Source: Actinomycetota bacterium
GTDB lineage: Bacteria > Actinomycetota > Acidimicrobiia > IMCC26256 > VFJJ01
Length of the DNA: 35,862 nt
Assembly (NCBI GenBank): GCA_009886115.1
Contig: VFJJ01000097.1
Span: 1-35,862, forward strand
Direction: 5' to 3'
Made by a program: the position numbers and the translations under genes. The notes beneath the pieces are model-generated. The model was not told where the DNA came from and searched no databases. It saw nothing but the letters and a program-made list of their open reading frames with translations. How positions within the stretch are numbered: position 1 is the first letter of the stretch; each line of letters starts with the position of its first letter. Below, piece by piece: positions 16,407 through 27,131 of the stretch.

Positions 16407-16799
16407 ATGGCTGACACCGACGACACCCGAGCAGTCTTCGTCATCTCCGTGGCCGCGGAGCTGGCCGGCATGCACCCGCAGACCCTGCGGATCTACGAGC
16501 GCAAGGGGCTCATCGAGCCCCAACGCACACCGGGCGGCTCCCGGCGATACTCCGCAGCCGACATCAAGCGACTCCAGATGATCCAAGAGCTCACCAACGA
16601 CGGCATGTCGCTGGTCGGGGCGTTGCACGCGATCCACCTGCGGGACCTGCTGGCCCAGGCCCACGACGAGATCGCCCGGCTCCGCGCCGAGCTCGACCAG
16701 ACCCGTCGGGAAGCCCAATGGGCGCTCGACCAGGTGCACCGGTCGTACCGACGCGATCTGGTGCCCCTCAACCAGGCGGTCGTCAGGTTCACGCGTTAG
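16407..16799 (+). CDS. hspR: Heat-shock repressor HspR (MerR family)
   Basis: A 130-residue MerR-type regulator. The winged helix starts near residue 10 with [22 protein letters not shown], followed by [31 protein letters not shown], almost the standard HspR signature, and a C-terminal coiled-coil dimer helix (about 75-112) ending in a basic tail. HspR is known to repress the dnaK operon by binding HAIR sites with DnaK as co-repressor; a HAIR site lies upstream of dnaK here, so a feedback loop is expected. GAGGAGG overlaps the dnaJ stop region and lies nine bases before the ATG. Confidence 0.95.
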   Translation: MADTDDTRAVFVISVAAELAGMHPQTLRIYERKGLIEPQRTPGGSRRYSAADIKRLQMIQELTNDGMSLVGALHAIHLRDLLAQAHDEIARLRAELDQTRREAQWALDQVHRSYRRDLVPLNQAVVRFTR

Positions 16800-16881
16800 C
16801 ACGAGCCGGAGCAAGCGCTGTAGCAGTGCCGGCGTGGGGGCGCCGGACCATCCGGGGGGCCTGATCAACGAGAAGGCACAC

Positions 16882-19467
<2,586 letters not shown>

Positions 19468-19515
19468 CGCTCACGCAGCGACGCTGTGCGCTGCCGCTGT
19501 GCGGCTCCAGCGGGA

Positions 19516-19558
19516 TTCTTCGCGATTTCGCACCGGGGGTGCGCGAAATCGCGAAGAA
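19516..19558. terminator. Strong hairpin after clpB
   Basis: TTCTTCGCGATTTCGC (19516-19531) is an exact inverse of 19543-19558, leaving an 11-base loop. The inner CACC/GGTG can also pair. It lies 48 bp after the clpB stop, the natural end of the heat-shock operon. No T-run follows. The rest of the 307-bp gap to purA (19559-19700) shows no gene I can support. Confidence 0.65.
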
Positions 19559-19700
19559 AGCGCGGGTGGCGCCCGGCGGTGCGGCGCGCTACGGGCGTTG
19601 GGCGGTGGTGGCGACGATGGCACCACCACCGACGTCCACATCGAGGCATGCGCGTACGCGCTCGGAGCGGGCCGTCGGCGACGGGCGCGTCTACGATCCT

Positions 19701-19727
19701 CCGAACGTGACTACCGTTCACGTTCGG
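19701..19727. promoter_or_regulatory. Perfect 10-bp inverted repeat upstream of purA
   Basis: CCGAACGTGA (19701-19710) and TCACGTTCGG (19718-19727) flank a 7-base spacer CTACCGT. A -10-like TACGAT lies just upstream (19692-19697). The site is about 50 bp before the purA ATG, so it is an operator candidate. The CCGAAC/GTTCGG core resembles the half-sites of the Bacillus PurR box, but I know of no such regulator in this group. Confidence 0.55.
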
Positions 19728-19774
19728 TGCGCAGCCAACGACCCGCCCGAGCGCCGTCTTCAAGTGAGGCAGCC

Positions 19775-21058
19775 ATGCCGGGCACGGTGATCGTCGGGAC
19801 GCAGTGGGGCGACGAGGGCAAGGGGCGCTTCGTCGACAACCTGTCCGAGCGGGCCGACTTCGTGGTGCGCTACCAGGGCGGGCACAACGCCGGGCACACG
19901 ATCGTGGCCGACGGCCAGACGCTCAAGCTGCAGCTCGTCCCCAGCGGGATCCTGCACTCGCGGGTGACAGCGGTGATCGGCAACGGAGTGGTGGTCGATC
20001 CGGCGGTGCTGCTCGCCGAGCTCGACATGCTCGAAGCCAAGGGTGTCTCCACGGCGAAGGTGAAGCTGAGCGGCAACGCGCATCTGATCATGCCGTACCA
20101 CCAGGAGCTCGACCGGGCCACGGAGCGCTTCCTCGGCGCCAGCAAGCTGGGCACCACCAAGCGGGGGATCGGCCCGGCGTATGCCGACAAGGCCAGCCGC
20201 ATCGGCATCCGGGTGCAGGACCTCCTCGACGCTGGCATCTTCAAGAAGAAGCTCGACCTCGCCGTGCGCGAGAAGAACGCCGTTCTGGCCAAGGTCTACA
20301 ACCGCCTTCCCCTCGACGGGCGCGACATCTACGAGTCGTACCTGGCGATGCTGCCCCGCCTCGAGCCGCTCATCGCCGACACCGTGTTCCTCGTCAACGA
20401 GGCGCTCCGCGACGGGCGCGAGGTGCTCTTCGAGGGCGCTCAGGCCACGTTCCTCGACCTCGACCACGGCACGTATCCTTACGTGACCTCGTCGAATCCC
20501 ATCTCGGGCGGCGTATGCACCGGCGCCGGTGTCGGGCCCCGGGCGATCGACCGGATCGTCGGCGTGGTCAAGGCGTATCTCACCCGGGTGGGCGAGGGAC
20601 CGTTCCCGACGGAGCTCTTCGACGAGGTCGGCGACATGCTCGTCGAGCGGGGCCGGGAGTTCGGCACGAACACGGGGCGCCGTCGTCGGCCGGGCTGGCT
20701 CGACGTGGTGATGTTGCGCCACGCCGTGATGCTCAACACCTGCACCGAGTTGGCGATGACCAAGCTCGACGTGCTCTCGACGCTGGCCGAGATCAAGGTG
20801 TGCGTGGCCTACGAGGCCGACGGGGTCCGCTACGAGCACCTCCCCTATCACCAGACCGTGCTGCATCACGTGACACCGGTCTTCGAGACCCTGCCCGGCT
20901 GGCGATGCGACATCAGCACGTGCCGCCGTTTCTCCGACCTGCCTCCACAGGCCCGGGACTACGTCCGTCGCGTGGAAACCCTCGCCGGCGTGCCGGTCAC
21001 GATGGTGTCGGTCGGGCCCGACCGCGACCAGTCGTTGAACCTGGACGGTGCCGCATGA
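19775..21058 (+). CDS. purA: Adenylosuccinate synthetase
   Basis: A 427-residue enzyme that joins IMP and aspartate using GTP, the first step from IMP to AMP. Motifs: [19 protein letters not shown] at the N-terminus (GDEGKG at 12-17), [13 protein letters not shown] with the catalytic His, [67 protein letters not shown] and TKLDVL. Length is normal. ATG at 19775 gives the canonical start; the frame is open far upstream without support. It is the first gene of the purine region and may be controlled by the palindrome 50 bp upstream. purD follows after 85 bp that contain another palindrome. Confidence 0.97.
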   Translation: MPGTVIVGTQWGDEGKGRFVDNLSERADFVVRYQGGHNAGHTIVADGQTLKLQLVPSGILHSRVTAVIGNGVVVDPAVLLAELDMLEAKGVSTAKVKLSGNAHLIMPYHQELDRATERFLGASKLGTTKRGIGPAYADKASRIGIRVQDLLDAGIFKKKLDLAVREKNAVLAKVYNRLPLDGRDIYESYLAMLPRLEPLIADTVFLVNEALRDGREVLFEGAQATFLDLDHGTYPYVTSSNPISGGVCTGAGVGPRAIDRIVGVVKAYLTRVGEGPFPTELFDEVGDMLVERGREFGTNTGRRRRPGWLDVVMLRHAVMLNTCTELAMTKLDVLSTLAEIKVCVAYEADGVRYEHLPYHQTVLHHVTPVFETLPGWRCDISTCRRFSDLPPQARDYVRRVETLAGVPVTMVSVGPDRDQSLNLDGAA

Positions 21059-21069
21059 CGGCGCACTCG

Positions 21070-21119
21070 CCAACTGTCAGCATGGCGCCCCGTATCCGGG
21101 GTCTGACGCCGACAGTTGG
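21070..21119. repeat. 50-bp imperfect palindrome between purA and purD
   Basis: Outer arms CCAACTGTC (21070-21078) and GACAGTTGG (21111-21119) and inner arms CCCCG (21088-21092) and CGGGG (21097-21101) are perfect; the stretch between them pairs only partly. Both half-sites are 23 nt long around a TATC loop. It may be a terminator-antiterminator, an RNA regulatory element for purD or a dispersed palindromic repeat. Confidence 0.6.
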
Positions 21120-21143
21120 AGGGGTGGGCGCCGGGGAGCCGTG

Positions 21144-22409
21144 ATGCGGGTCCTGGTCATCGGCTCCGGCGGACGGGAGCATGCCCTCGCCTGGGGCCTC
21201 ACCCGGTCGAACGACGTCGAGGTCGTGTGCGCGCCGGGGAACCCGGGGACGGCCGACCTGGCCACGAACATCGCAGTCGACATCCGCGACCGAAGCGCCG
21301 TGGTCGATCTGGCACGGGGCATCGATGCCGATCTCGTGGTGGTCGGCCCCGAGGAGCCGTTGGTGCTCGGTGTCGCCGATGCCTTGCGCGACAAGGGAAT
21401 TCTGGCGTTCGGGCCCGGTGCCGACGGGGCGGCGCTCGAAGGCTCCAAGGCCTGGATGAAGGAGGTCCTCGAGGACGCCGGCGTGGCGACGGCTCGCCAC
21501 GGCACGTTCGACGCCACGTCGGAGGCGGGCGCCCTGGCCTTCCTCGGGACGCTCCCCGGTCTCTACGTGGTCAAGACTGACGGTCTCGCCGGCGGCAAGG
21601 GTGTCGTGGTCACCGAGTCGATCGCCGAAGCCCGCGACGCCGTGCGGGGGTACCTCAGCGGGGAGCGCTTCGGGGACGCCGGGCGCACCGTGGTGATCGA
21701 GGAAGGCCTGAGCGGGCCGGAGTTGTCGATCCTCGCCGTGTGCGACGGCCACGACGCCGTGGCCCTCGCTCCCGCACAGGACTTCAAGCGCATCGGCGAC
21801 GGCGACACCGGGCCCAACACCGGCGGCATGGGGGCGTACTCGCCCGTGCCTCTGGCGACTCCCGCCGTGGTGCACGATGTGATGCGCGACGGTGTCGAAC
21901 GCACGCTGGCCGTCCTCCGTCGGCGCGGGATCGACTACCGGGGGGTGCTGTACGCCGGGATGATGCTCACCGTCGACGGTCCGAAGATGCTGGAGTACAA
22001 CGTGCGCTTCGGCGATCCGGAGTGCCAGGTGATCGTGCCCCGGTTCGCGTCCGACCTGGCGACGCTCCTGACAGAAGCGGCGAGCGGAGCGCTGAAGACC
22101 GACGTGCGCTGGCGCGACGACGCTTGCGTGACGGTGGTCATCGCGGCCGACGGCTATCCCGCATCGCCCCGCACCGGCGACGAGATCATCGGGGTCGAGG
22201 CCGCAGCGGCCCGGCCCGAGACGATCGTGTTCCATGCCGGCACGAGCCGGAGCCTCGACGGACGCCTGATCAGCGCCGGCGGTCGCGTCCTCGACGTCAC
22301 CGCCACCGGACCGACGATCGCCGAGGCCCGGGCGCGGGCCTACGACGCCGTGTCGATGATCTCCTGTGCCGGCATGCAGTTCCGACGAGACGTGGCATCC
22401 GCGTGGTGA
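21144..22409 (+). CDS. purD: Phosphoribosylamine-glycine ligase (GAR synthetase)
   Basis: A 421-residue ATP-grasp enzyme of the second de novo purine step. Diagnostic segments are MRVLVIGSGGREHALAW, VVVGPEEPLVLGVADAL, GILAFGP, SKAWMKEVLEDAGV, VVKTDGLAGGKGVVV, VIEEGLSGPELSILAVCDG, PAQDFKRIGDGDTGPNTGGMGAYSP and YNVRFGDPECQV. The C-terminal subdomain with VVIAADGYPASPRTGDEI is complete. ATG at 21144 is chosen; a GTG lies directly before it and GGGGAG is about ten bases upstream. It is separated from purA by a 50-bp palindrome and from the next gene, on the opposite strand, by a hairpin. Confidence 0.97.
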   Translation: MRVLVIGSGGREHALAWGLTRSNDVEVVCAPGNPGTADLATNIAVDIRDRSAVVDLARGIDADLVVVGPEEPLVLGVADALRDKGILAFGPGADGAALEGSKAWMKEVLEDAGVATARHGTFDATSEAGALAFLGTLPGLYVVKTDGLAGGKGVVVTESIAEARDAVRGYLSGERFGDAGRTVVIEEGLSGPELSILAVCDGHDAVALAPAQDFKRIGDGDTGPNTGGMGAYSPVPLATPAVVHDVMRDGVERTLAVLRRRGIDYRGVLYAGMMLTVDGPKMLEYNVRFGDPECQVIVPRFASDLATLLTEAASGALKTDVRWRDDACVTVVIAADGYPASPRTGDEIIGVEAAAARPETIVFHAGTSRSLDGRLISAGGRVLDVTATGPTIAEARARAYDAVSMISCAGMQFRRDVASAW

Positions 22410-22430
22410 GCCGGGCGGTGTCCGTCCGAC

Positions 22431-22455
22431 CGGGTCGTGATCGCGCCGCGACCCG
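22431..22455. terminator. Hairpin between purD and the convergent small gene
   Basis: CGGGTCG (22431-22437) pairs with CGACCCG (22449-22455) across an 11-base loop, 21 bp after the purD stop and facing the 3' end of the minus-strand gene. Weak but well placed. Confidence 0.4.
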
Positions 22456-22509
22456 ATGGCGACCAATGCTGCCCGGCATCGTCACCCAGACCCGCCGGAG
22501 CGGCTCGGG

Positions 22510-22851
22510 TCACGCCCGGGGGATCACCGAGGCGACGAGCATCGTGACGGCCAAGCCGTTCATGAGCATCAGCAGCCTGACCCGTCCGGCCATGGCCTCG
22601 GCGCCCGCGACGACCGGATGCTTGTCGAGCCCGGCGGGCCTGTGCAGCGCCCGGGTGCGAACCCGCTCGGCCGTGATCGACTTCTGTCGTGCCTTCGACC
22701 GGGCGCCGGCGATCGCCAGCGCACAGCCGACGCACAGCGCCGGTCGCGACGGTCCCTGGGGGTACACGAGACAGCGGTGGCAGAAGCTCTCCGCACACTC
22801 TCGGCACGCGCCGGCCGCTTCTTCATCCATGTGCTTGCTGCATCGATCCAT
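22510..22851 (-). CDS. Hypothetical membrane protein with Cys/His zinc-binding head
   Basis: A 113-residue protein of unknown function. Its N-terminal 43 residues contain seven Cys and a His in a B-box-like pattern (Cys4, His7, Cys16, Cys19, Cys24, Cys27, Cys40, Cys43), suggesting two bound zinc ions. After a basic middle segment (about 50-85) a single hydrophobic helix (LLMLMNGLAVTMLVASVIP) near the C-terminus should anchor it in the membrane with the zinc head in the cytoplasm. ATG at 22851 is chosen because GGAGG lies seven bases upstream on the minus strand; a GTG one codon earlier is possible. It interrupts the purine cluster on the opposite strand, divergent from purB. No link to purine metabolism is visible. 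Confidence 0.7.
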   Translation of the reverse strand: MDRCSKHMDEEAAGACRECAESFCHRCLVYPQGPSRPALCVGCALAIAGARSKARQKSITAERVRTRALHRPAGLDKHPVVAGAEAMAGRVRLLMLMNGLAVTMLVASVIPRA

Positions 22852-22914
22852 CACGGCACCTCCGTTGGTGCCCCAGCCCGCCTGCCATCACATCGACCGG
22901 AGAGGTGACGACTC

Positions 22915-24234
22915 TTGATCCCCCGCTACCGCTTGGCGCCCATGTCTGAGCTGTTTAGCGACGACTCGCGGTTTTCGACCTGGTTGGAGGTCGAGATCCT
23001 GGCCGTCGAGGCCTGGGCCGAGATCGGTGTCGTCCCCAAGGAGCACGCCGCAGCCATCCGGGCCCGGGCCGGCTTCGACGTCGCGACGATCGAGGAGCGC
23101 GAGCGAACCACCGAGCACGACGTGGCCGCGTTCGTGGACGTGGTGCAAGAGCGGGTCGGGATGCCCGCAGGGGGCTGGGTCCACTACGGGCTCACGTCGA
23201 CCGACGTCGTCGACACCGCTCTGTCGTTGACGCTGGCCCGAGCCGCCGATCTCCTGATCGCTGCCGCCGAGGGGCTCGACGTCGCCATCGCCGGGAGAGC
23301 CGAGGAGTTCCGGAGCACGCCCATGGTCGGGCGCACCCACGGCATCCACGCCGAACCCACCACCTTTGGCAACAAGCTGGCCCTGTGGGCGTTGCAGGTA
23401 CGGCGCGATGTGGTGCGGTTGCGTCGGGCTCGCGAGGCCGTCGCTGTGGGGAAGCTCTCGGGCGCGGTCGGGACCTACTCGCACGTCGACCCGTCGATCG
23501 AGCGGTTCGTGTGCGAGCGGCTCGGCCTCACGCCGGTGCCCGCGACCCAGGTGCTGGCCCGCGATCGTCACGCCGAGTTCCTGTACGCCTGCGCGTCGGC
23601 CGCCGCCACCGTCGAGTCGTTCGCGCTGGAGATCCGCCATCTGCAGCGCACCGAGGTGGGCGAGGTTGCCGAGCCCTTCCGCGACGGGGCTCAGAAGGGT
23701 TCCAGCGCCATGCCCCACAAGCGCAACCCGGTGAAGTGCGAGCAGATGTGCGGCCTGGCCCGGATCGTTCGATCGAACCTCCAGGCGGGGTTGGAGAACG
23801 TGGCTCTCTGGCACGAGCGTGACATCTCGCACTCGTCGGTCGAGAGGGTGATCCTGCCCGACTCGGCCATGCTCGCCTACTACCTGCTCGTGAAGTTCAA
23901 GGCCATCGTCGAAGGGATGCGGGTGTACCCCGAGCGCATGCTCGAGAACCTCGACCGCTCGTACGGCCTCGTGTTCTCGCAGGCCGTCCTGCTGGCGCTC
24001 GTCGAGCACGGGCTCTCGCGCGACCACGCCTACCGCTTGGTGCAGACGGCCGCCATGCTGACCTGGGAGCAGCGCAGGCCGTTCCTCGACGTGCTGCGCG
24101 AGTCGCCCGCCGTGGTCGACGCGCTCGGCGACGAGCGCCTCGCCGCCTGCTTCTCGCTGGAGGGGACCCTCGCCAACGTCGGGAACACGTTCGACGCGCT
24201 CGGCCGCCGCTCCCCGGGGGCAACGAGCGCATGA
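22915..24234 (+). CDS. purB: Adenylosuccinate lyase
   Basis: A 439-residue fumarase/aspartase-superfamily enzyme that acts twice in purine synthesis, splitting fumarate from SAICAR and from adenylosuccinate. The start MIPRY is typical for PurB and uses a TTG codon with GAGAGG upstream. Motifs: TTEHDVAAFVDVVQERVG, HYGLTSTDVVDTALSL, MVGRTHGIHAEPTTFGNK, GKLSGAVGTYSHV, the signature GSSAMPHKRNPVKCEQ (catalytic Ser loop), and HERDISHSSVERVILPDS. Length is normal. Its stop overlaps the purC start (ATGA), so both are coupled. It is divergent from the small zinc-head gene across 63 bp. Confidence 0.97.
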   Translation: MIPRYRLAPMSELFSDDSRFSTWLEVEILAVEAWAEIGVVPKEHAAAIRARAGFDVATIEERERTTEHDVAAFVDVVQERVGMPAGGWVHYGLTSTDVVDTALSLTLARAADLLIAAAEGLDVAIAGRAEEFRSTPMVGRTHGIHAEPTTFGNKLALWALQVRRDVVRLRRAREAVAVGKLSGAVGTYSHVDPSIERFVCERLGLTPVPATQVLARDRHAEFLYACASAAATVESFALEIRHLQRTEVGEVAEPFRDGAQKGSSAMPHKRNPVKCEQMCGLARIVRSNLQAGLENVALWHERDISHSSVERVILPDSAMLAYYLLVKFKAIVEGMRVYPERMLENLDRSYGLVFSQAVLLALVEHGLSRDHAYRLVQTAAMLTWEQRRPFLDVLRESPAVVDALGDERLAACFSLEGTLANVGNTFDALGRRSPGATSA

Positions 24235-25124
24235 CCGCCGTTCCCTTGCGCCACCTGCGTTCGGGCAAGGTACGCGACCTCTACGACGCCGGACCCGACC
24301 ACCTCCTGCTCGTGGCCTCCGACCGGCTCTCGGCCTACGACGTGATCATGGACGATCCGGTCCCCGACAAGGGCCGCGTCCTCACGGCGCTGTCGAGCTT
24401 CTGGTTCGAGCAGACCGCATCCGTGTTCCCGAACCACCACGTGTCGTCGGATCCGGCCGACTTCCCCGAGGGCGCCGCGGCCGGCGTCGGCTCCGACATC
24501 GTCGGACGGGCCATGCTCGTTCGGCGCGCGACGGTCGTCCCGCTGGAGTGCGTCGTGCGGGGCTACCTGTTCGGCTCGGCATGGAACGACTACCGGGTGA
24601 CCGGCCGGGTGCAGGGCTCGATCCTTCCCGCTGGCCTGCGCCAGGCCGACCGCCTGCCCGAGCCGCTGTTCACCCCGACCACCAAGGCCGACGCCGGTCA
24701 CGACGAGCCCCTCACACGCGACCAGGCCGTCGCGCTGGTGGGTACCGAGCGTTTCGAGTCCCTCGAAGCTGCGGCCCTTGCGCTGTATGGGTTCGGGGCT
24801 GCCCATGCGGCCGAGCGGGGCATCATCATCGCCGACACCAAGTTCGAGCTGGGCGAGATCGACGGGGAGCTCGCGGTCGTCGACGAGATGCTGACGCCCG
24901 ACTCGTCCCGGTTCTGGCCCGCCGACGCCTGGCGCCCGGCGACGGCCCCTCCGTCGTACGACAAGCAGTTCGTGCGCGACTGGCTCGACTCGACCGGATG
25001 GGACCGCACGCCGCCCCCGCCGCGACTCCCCGCCGAGGTGCTCGACGGCACCCGGCGCCGGTACGTCGAGGCCTACGAACAACTCACCGGACGGTCCTTC
25101 GAGCACTGGTATCACCCCCGGTAG
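24231..25124 (+). CDS. purC: SAICAR synthetase
   Basis: A 297-residue phosphoribosylaminoimidazole-succinocarboxamide synthase, joining CAIR and aspartate with ATP. Motifs: SGKVRDLYDAG (11-21), LLVASDRLSAYDVIM, PDKGRVLTALSSFWF, VVPLECVVRGYLFGSAW, LPEPLFTPTTKADAGHDEPL, IIADTKFELGEIDGELAVVDEMLTPDSSRFW and YDKQFVRDWL. Length fits the longer actinobacterial/yeast-like form. Its ATG overlaps the purB TGA. A hairpin 50 bp downstream probably ends the purB-purC transcript. Confidence 0.97.
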   Translation: MTAVPLRHLRSGKVRDLYDAGPDHLLLVASDRLSAYDVIMDDPVPDKGRVLTALSSFWFEQTASVFPNHHVSSDPADFPEGAAAGVGSDIVGRAMLVRRATVVPLECVVRGYLFGSAWNDYRVTGRVQGSILPAGLRQADRLPEPLFTPTTKADAGHDEPLTRDQAVALVGTERFESLEAAALALYGFGAAHAAERGIIIADTKFELGEIDGELAVVDEMLTPDSSRFWPADAWRPATAPPSYDKQFVRDWLDSTGWDRTPPPPRLPAEVLDGTRRRYVEAYEQLTGRSFEHWYHPR

Positions 25125-25174
25125 TGCCCCACCATGGCCACGCTCCGCCAACCGAGCGCCAACTCACAACGAGG

Positions 25175-25209
25175 CGGGGCCGTCGAAGGAGTGTTTCGAC
25201 GCCGCCCCG
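25175..25209 (+). terminator. Hairpin after purC
   Basis: CGGGGC (25175-25180) pairs with GCCCCG (25204-25209), and GTCGAA with TTCGAC inside it, with a small bulge. It lies 50 bp after the purC stop and ends in GTTGGG. Likely terminator of purB-purC. Confidence 0.5.
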
Positions 25210-25248
25210 TTGGGTAGTGAGCCATCCCGCGCTCCCGGAGGTGCCGTC

Positions 25249-25374
25249 GTGCAGCCAGAGATCGAGACGGACCAGGAGGCGCTCGACAAGCCCACGCTGC
25301 GCCAGCGGCTCCACTCGGCTGCGGGTGATCGCCACGTCGAGGCCATCAAGCAAGAGCACGAGGGATCGTCCTGA
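25249..25374 (+). CDS. Small hypothetical protein (41 aa)
   Basis: A GTG with a clear GGAGG seven bases upstream opens a 41-codon frame ending in TGA, in the gap between purC and purS. The product is charged and helical (ALDKPTLRQRLHSAAGDR, VEAIKQEHEG). There is no membrane segment, Cys or signal peptide. I do not recognise it. The strong ribosome binding site and balanced codon use argue that it is real; the short length argues caution. Expression could be in the same transcript as purS, 153 bp downstream, or independent. Confidence 0.45.
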   Translation: MQPEIETDQEALDKPTLRQRLHSAAGDRHVEAIKQEHEGSS

Positions 25375-25434
25375 GCATCCAAGGGGCACCGGCCTTCAGC
25401 TGCGCCCACGCTCAGATTCCGTGCGCTCCACGTG

Positions 25435-25488
25435 TGCGACCTGCCTGACCCCCTTGCGACCTGCCTGACCCCCTTGCGACCTGCCTGA
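25435..25488. repeat. 20-bp tandem repeats upstream of purS
   Basis: The 20-bp unit TGCGACCTGCCTGACCCCCT occurs twice (25435-25454, 25455-25474) and its first 14 bases a third time (25475-25488). The array lies 26-80 bp before the putative purS -10 hexamer, where an activator or repressor could bind cooperatively. Otherwise the region 25375-25434 shows nothing I can support. Confidence 0.75.
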
Positions 25489-25514
25489 TCGGGGCGAGCC
25501 GTCGGGCGGCCACC

Positions 25515-25520
25515 TAGGCT
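25515..25520 (+). promoter_or_regulatory. -10-like hexamer for purS (leaderless candidate)
   Basis: TAGGCT is followed by seven bases (no Shine-Dalgarno) and the purS ATG. Predicted transcription start is at the ATG. Confidence 0.5.
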
Positions 25521-25527
25521 CGTTCCC

Positions 25528-25800
25528 ATGCGCTTCCATGCTCAGGTCGACGTGACCCATCGACCGGGAATCGCCGATCCGCAAGGCGCCACCGTCGAGC
25601 GAGCGCTGCCCGCACTGGGCTGGACCAACGTGTCAAAGGTCGCTGTGGCCAAGAGCATCCGGCTGGTGATCGACGCTGCGGACGAGGTCGAGGCCCGGTC
25701 CCAGATCGACGACATGTGCCGGCGCTTCCTCACCAACCCGGTGCTCGAGAGCTTCACGGTCACCATCAGCGAGCTGACCCCGTCGGGAGCCGATGCATGA
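25528..25800 (+). CDS. purS: FGAM synthase, PurS subunit
   Basis: A 90-residue PurS, the small subunit that holds PurQ and PurL together in the three-part formylglycinamidine synthase. The fold signature is clear: [30 protein letters not shown], followed by [14 protein letters not shown] and [17 protein letters not shown]. Length is normal. The stop overlaps the purQ start (ATGA). An ATG without ribosome binding site but with a TANNNT hexamer seven bases upstream suggests a leaderless mRNA for the purS-purQ-pyrE unit. Confidence 0.95.
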   Translation: MRFHAQVDVTHRPGIADPQGATVERALPALGWTNVSKVAVAKSIRLVIDAADEVEARSQIDDMCRRFLTNPVLESFTVTISELTPSGADA

Positions 25801-26504
25801 CGGCTCGGGTCGGCGTGGTCGTCTTCCCCGGGACCAACTGCGAGCACGACGCCGCCTACGCCGTCCGGCTCCTCGGAGGCGACGCAGACCTGGTCTGGCA
25901 CCGGTCGACCGACCTCACAGGATTCGACGCCGTGATCCTGCCCGGAGGCTTCGCCCACGGCGACTACCTGCGCACGGGGGCCATCGCCCGCTTCTCTCCG
26001 GTGATGGACGCCGTGGGTCGCTTCGCGCACGCGGGCGGGCCCGTGGTCGGGATCTGCAACGGGTTCCAGATCCTCTGCGAAGCCGGGCTCCTGCCCGGTG
26101 CGCTGCAGAAGAACGCCGGGCTCAAGTTCCTCTGCCAGACCGTGGCCCTGCGGGTCGAGACCACGTCGACCGTCCTCACCCGGGGTGCGACCGTCGGGCA
26201 GGTGCTGCAGATCCCCATCAACCACTTCGAGGGCTCGTACGTGTGTGACGCCCGGACTCTGTCGGCGCTGCGCGACGACGATCGAGTCGTGGTGCGCTAC
26301 GTCGACAACCCCAACGGAAGCATCGACTCGATCGCCGGGATCTGCAACGACGCTCGCAACGTCGTGGGCCTGATGCCTCACCCCGAGCGGGCCGTCGAGG
26401 ACGTGCTCGGCTCGAGCGACGGTGCCGTGCTCCTGGGCTCGTTGCTCGTCGCAGCCGCATCGTCGGCGCCCGTGTCGGTCGTCTCGTCGCCGGTGCGGCC
26501 GTGA
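25797..26504 (+). CDS. purQ: FGAM synthase, glutaminase subunit PurQ
   Basis: A 235-residue class I glutamine amidotransferase that supplies ammonia to PurL. The catalytic triad is visible: Cys87 in [11 protein letters not shown], His195 and Glu197 in [27 protein letters not shown] and [18 protein letters not shown] are typical. The C-terminal 15 residues are a Ser/Val-rich tail. The ATG overlaps the purS stop and its own TGA overlaps the GTG start of pyrE, so three genes are translationally coupled. Confidence 0.97.
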   Translation: MTARVGVVVFPGTNCEHDAAYAVRLLGGDADLVWHRSTDLTGFDAVILPGGFAHGDYLRTGAIARFSPVMDAVGRFAHAGGPVVGICNGFQILCEAGLLPGALQKNAGLKFLCQTVALRVETTSTVLTRGATVGQVLQIPINHFEGSYVCDARTLSALRDDDRVVVRYVDNPNGSIDSIAGICNDARNVVGLMPHPERAVEDVLGSSDGAVLLGSLLVAAASSAPVSVVSSPVRP

Positions 26505-27058
26505 CCGCTCCGTCTGGTAGGGAGCGGCTGCTCGAGGCGCTGAAGGTGCATGCGCTCCGAGTCGGCGAGTTCACCCTGGCTTCGGGACGCACGTCGAGCT
26601 GGTATCTCGATGCCCGGCAGGTCACGTTCCGGGGCGACTGCGTGGAGCTCGTGGGACGGTGTGTGCTCGACGCGGTGCGCGGCGTCATCGAAGAGCCCGA
26701 GTTCGATGCCATCGGAGGGCTCACCGTCGGTGCTGATCCGGTGTCGCTGGCCGTGGCCCTGACCGCGTGTAGCAACGCGTTCACCGTCCGTAAGGAGCCC
26801 AAGGGTCATGGGATCGGTGGCCGCTTCGCCGGCGTGATCGAACCCGGGCAACGGGTGCTCGTGGTCGACGACTCGATCACGAGCGGGAGCTCGACGCTGC
26901 AGGCTATTGCCGCGCTCCAAGAGTTCGAGTGCACGGTGATGGGCGTCTCGTGCATCGTCGATCGAGGCGGCGTCATCGGCCCCCTATTGGCCGACATGGG
27001 AATCCCGTTCGCTCCGGTCTTCGGCGCGAACGATCTCGGCTTCGCGTTCGGGAGTTGA
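26501..27058 (+). CDS. pyrE: Orotate phosphoribosyltransferase
   Basis: A 185-residue type I phosphoribosyltransferase that converts orotate and PRPP to OMP in pyrimidine synthesis. It shows [19 protein letters not shown] near the N-terminus (the usual start of OPRTases), [16 protein letters not shown], the flexible-loop region [14 protein letters not shown], and the PRPP motif [13 protein letters not shown] (about 121-133). Other type I phosphoribosyltransferases are possible by the motif alone, but the N-terminal region favours PyrE. It starts with GTG overlapping the purQ stop. A strong terminator begins two bases after the stop. It is the only pyrimidine gene in a purine cluster, and both pathways draw on PRPP. 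Confidence 0.9.
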   Translation: MTAPSGRERLLEALKVHALRVGEFTLASGRTSSWYLDARQVTFRGDCVELVGRCVLDAVRGVIEEPEFDAIGGLTVGADPVSLAVALTACSNAFTVRKEPKGHGIGGRFAGVIEPGQRVLVVDDSITSGSSTLQAIAALQEFECTVMGVSCIVDRGGVIGPLLADMGIPFAPVFGANDLGFAFGS

Positions 27059-27060
27059 CG

Positions 27061-27096
27061 CGCTGAAGCCCCCGCGGCGGCGCGGGGGCTTCAGCG
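27061..27096. terminator. Strong bidirectional terminator after pyrE
   Basis: CGCTGAAGCCCCCGC (27061-27075) and GCGGGGGCTTCAGCG (27082-27096) are perfect 15-bp arms with a six-base loop. It lies between convergent genes (pyrE and the small basic protein) and should stop transcription from both sides. Confidence 0.85.
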
Positions 27097-27131
27097 TTGG
27101 AACCTGGAGCAGGCGCTCTGAGCGGGCGCTG

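Noticed and set aside
16800-16881. A separate HAIR-type promoter for clpB
   Set aside because: No CTTGAGT or ACTCAAG element is present in this gap.
25435-25488. CRISPR-like repeats upstream of purS
   Set aside because: The units are directly adjacent without spacers and there are no cas genes.
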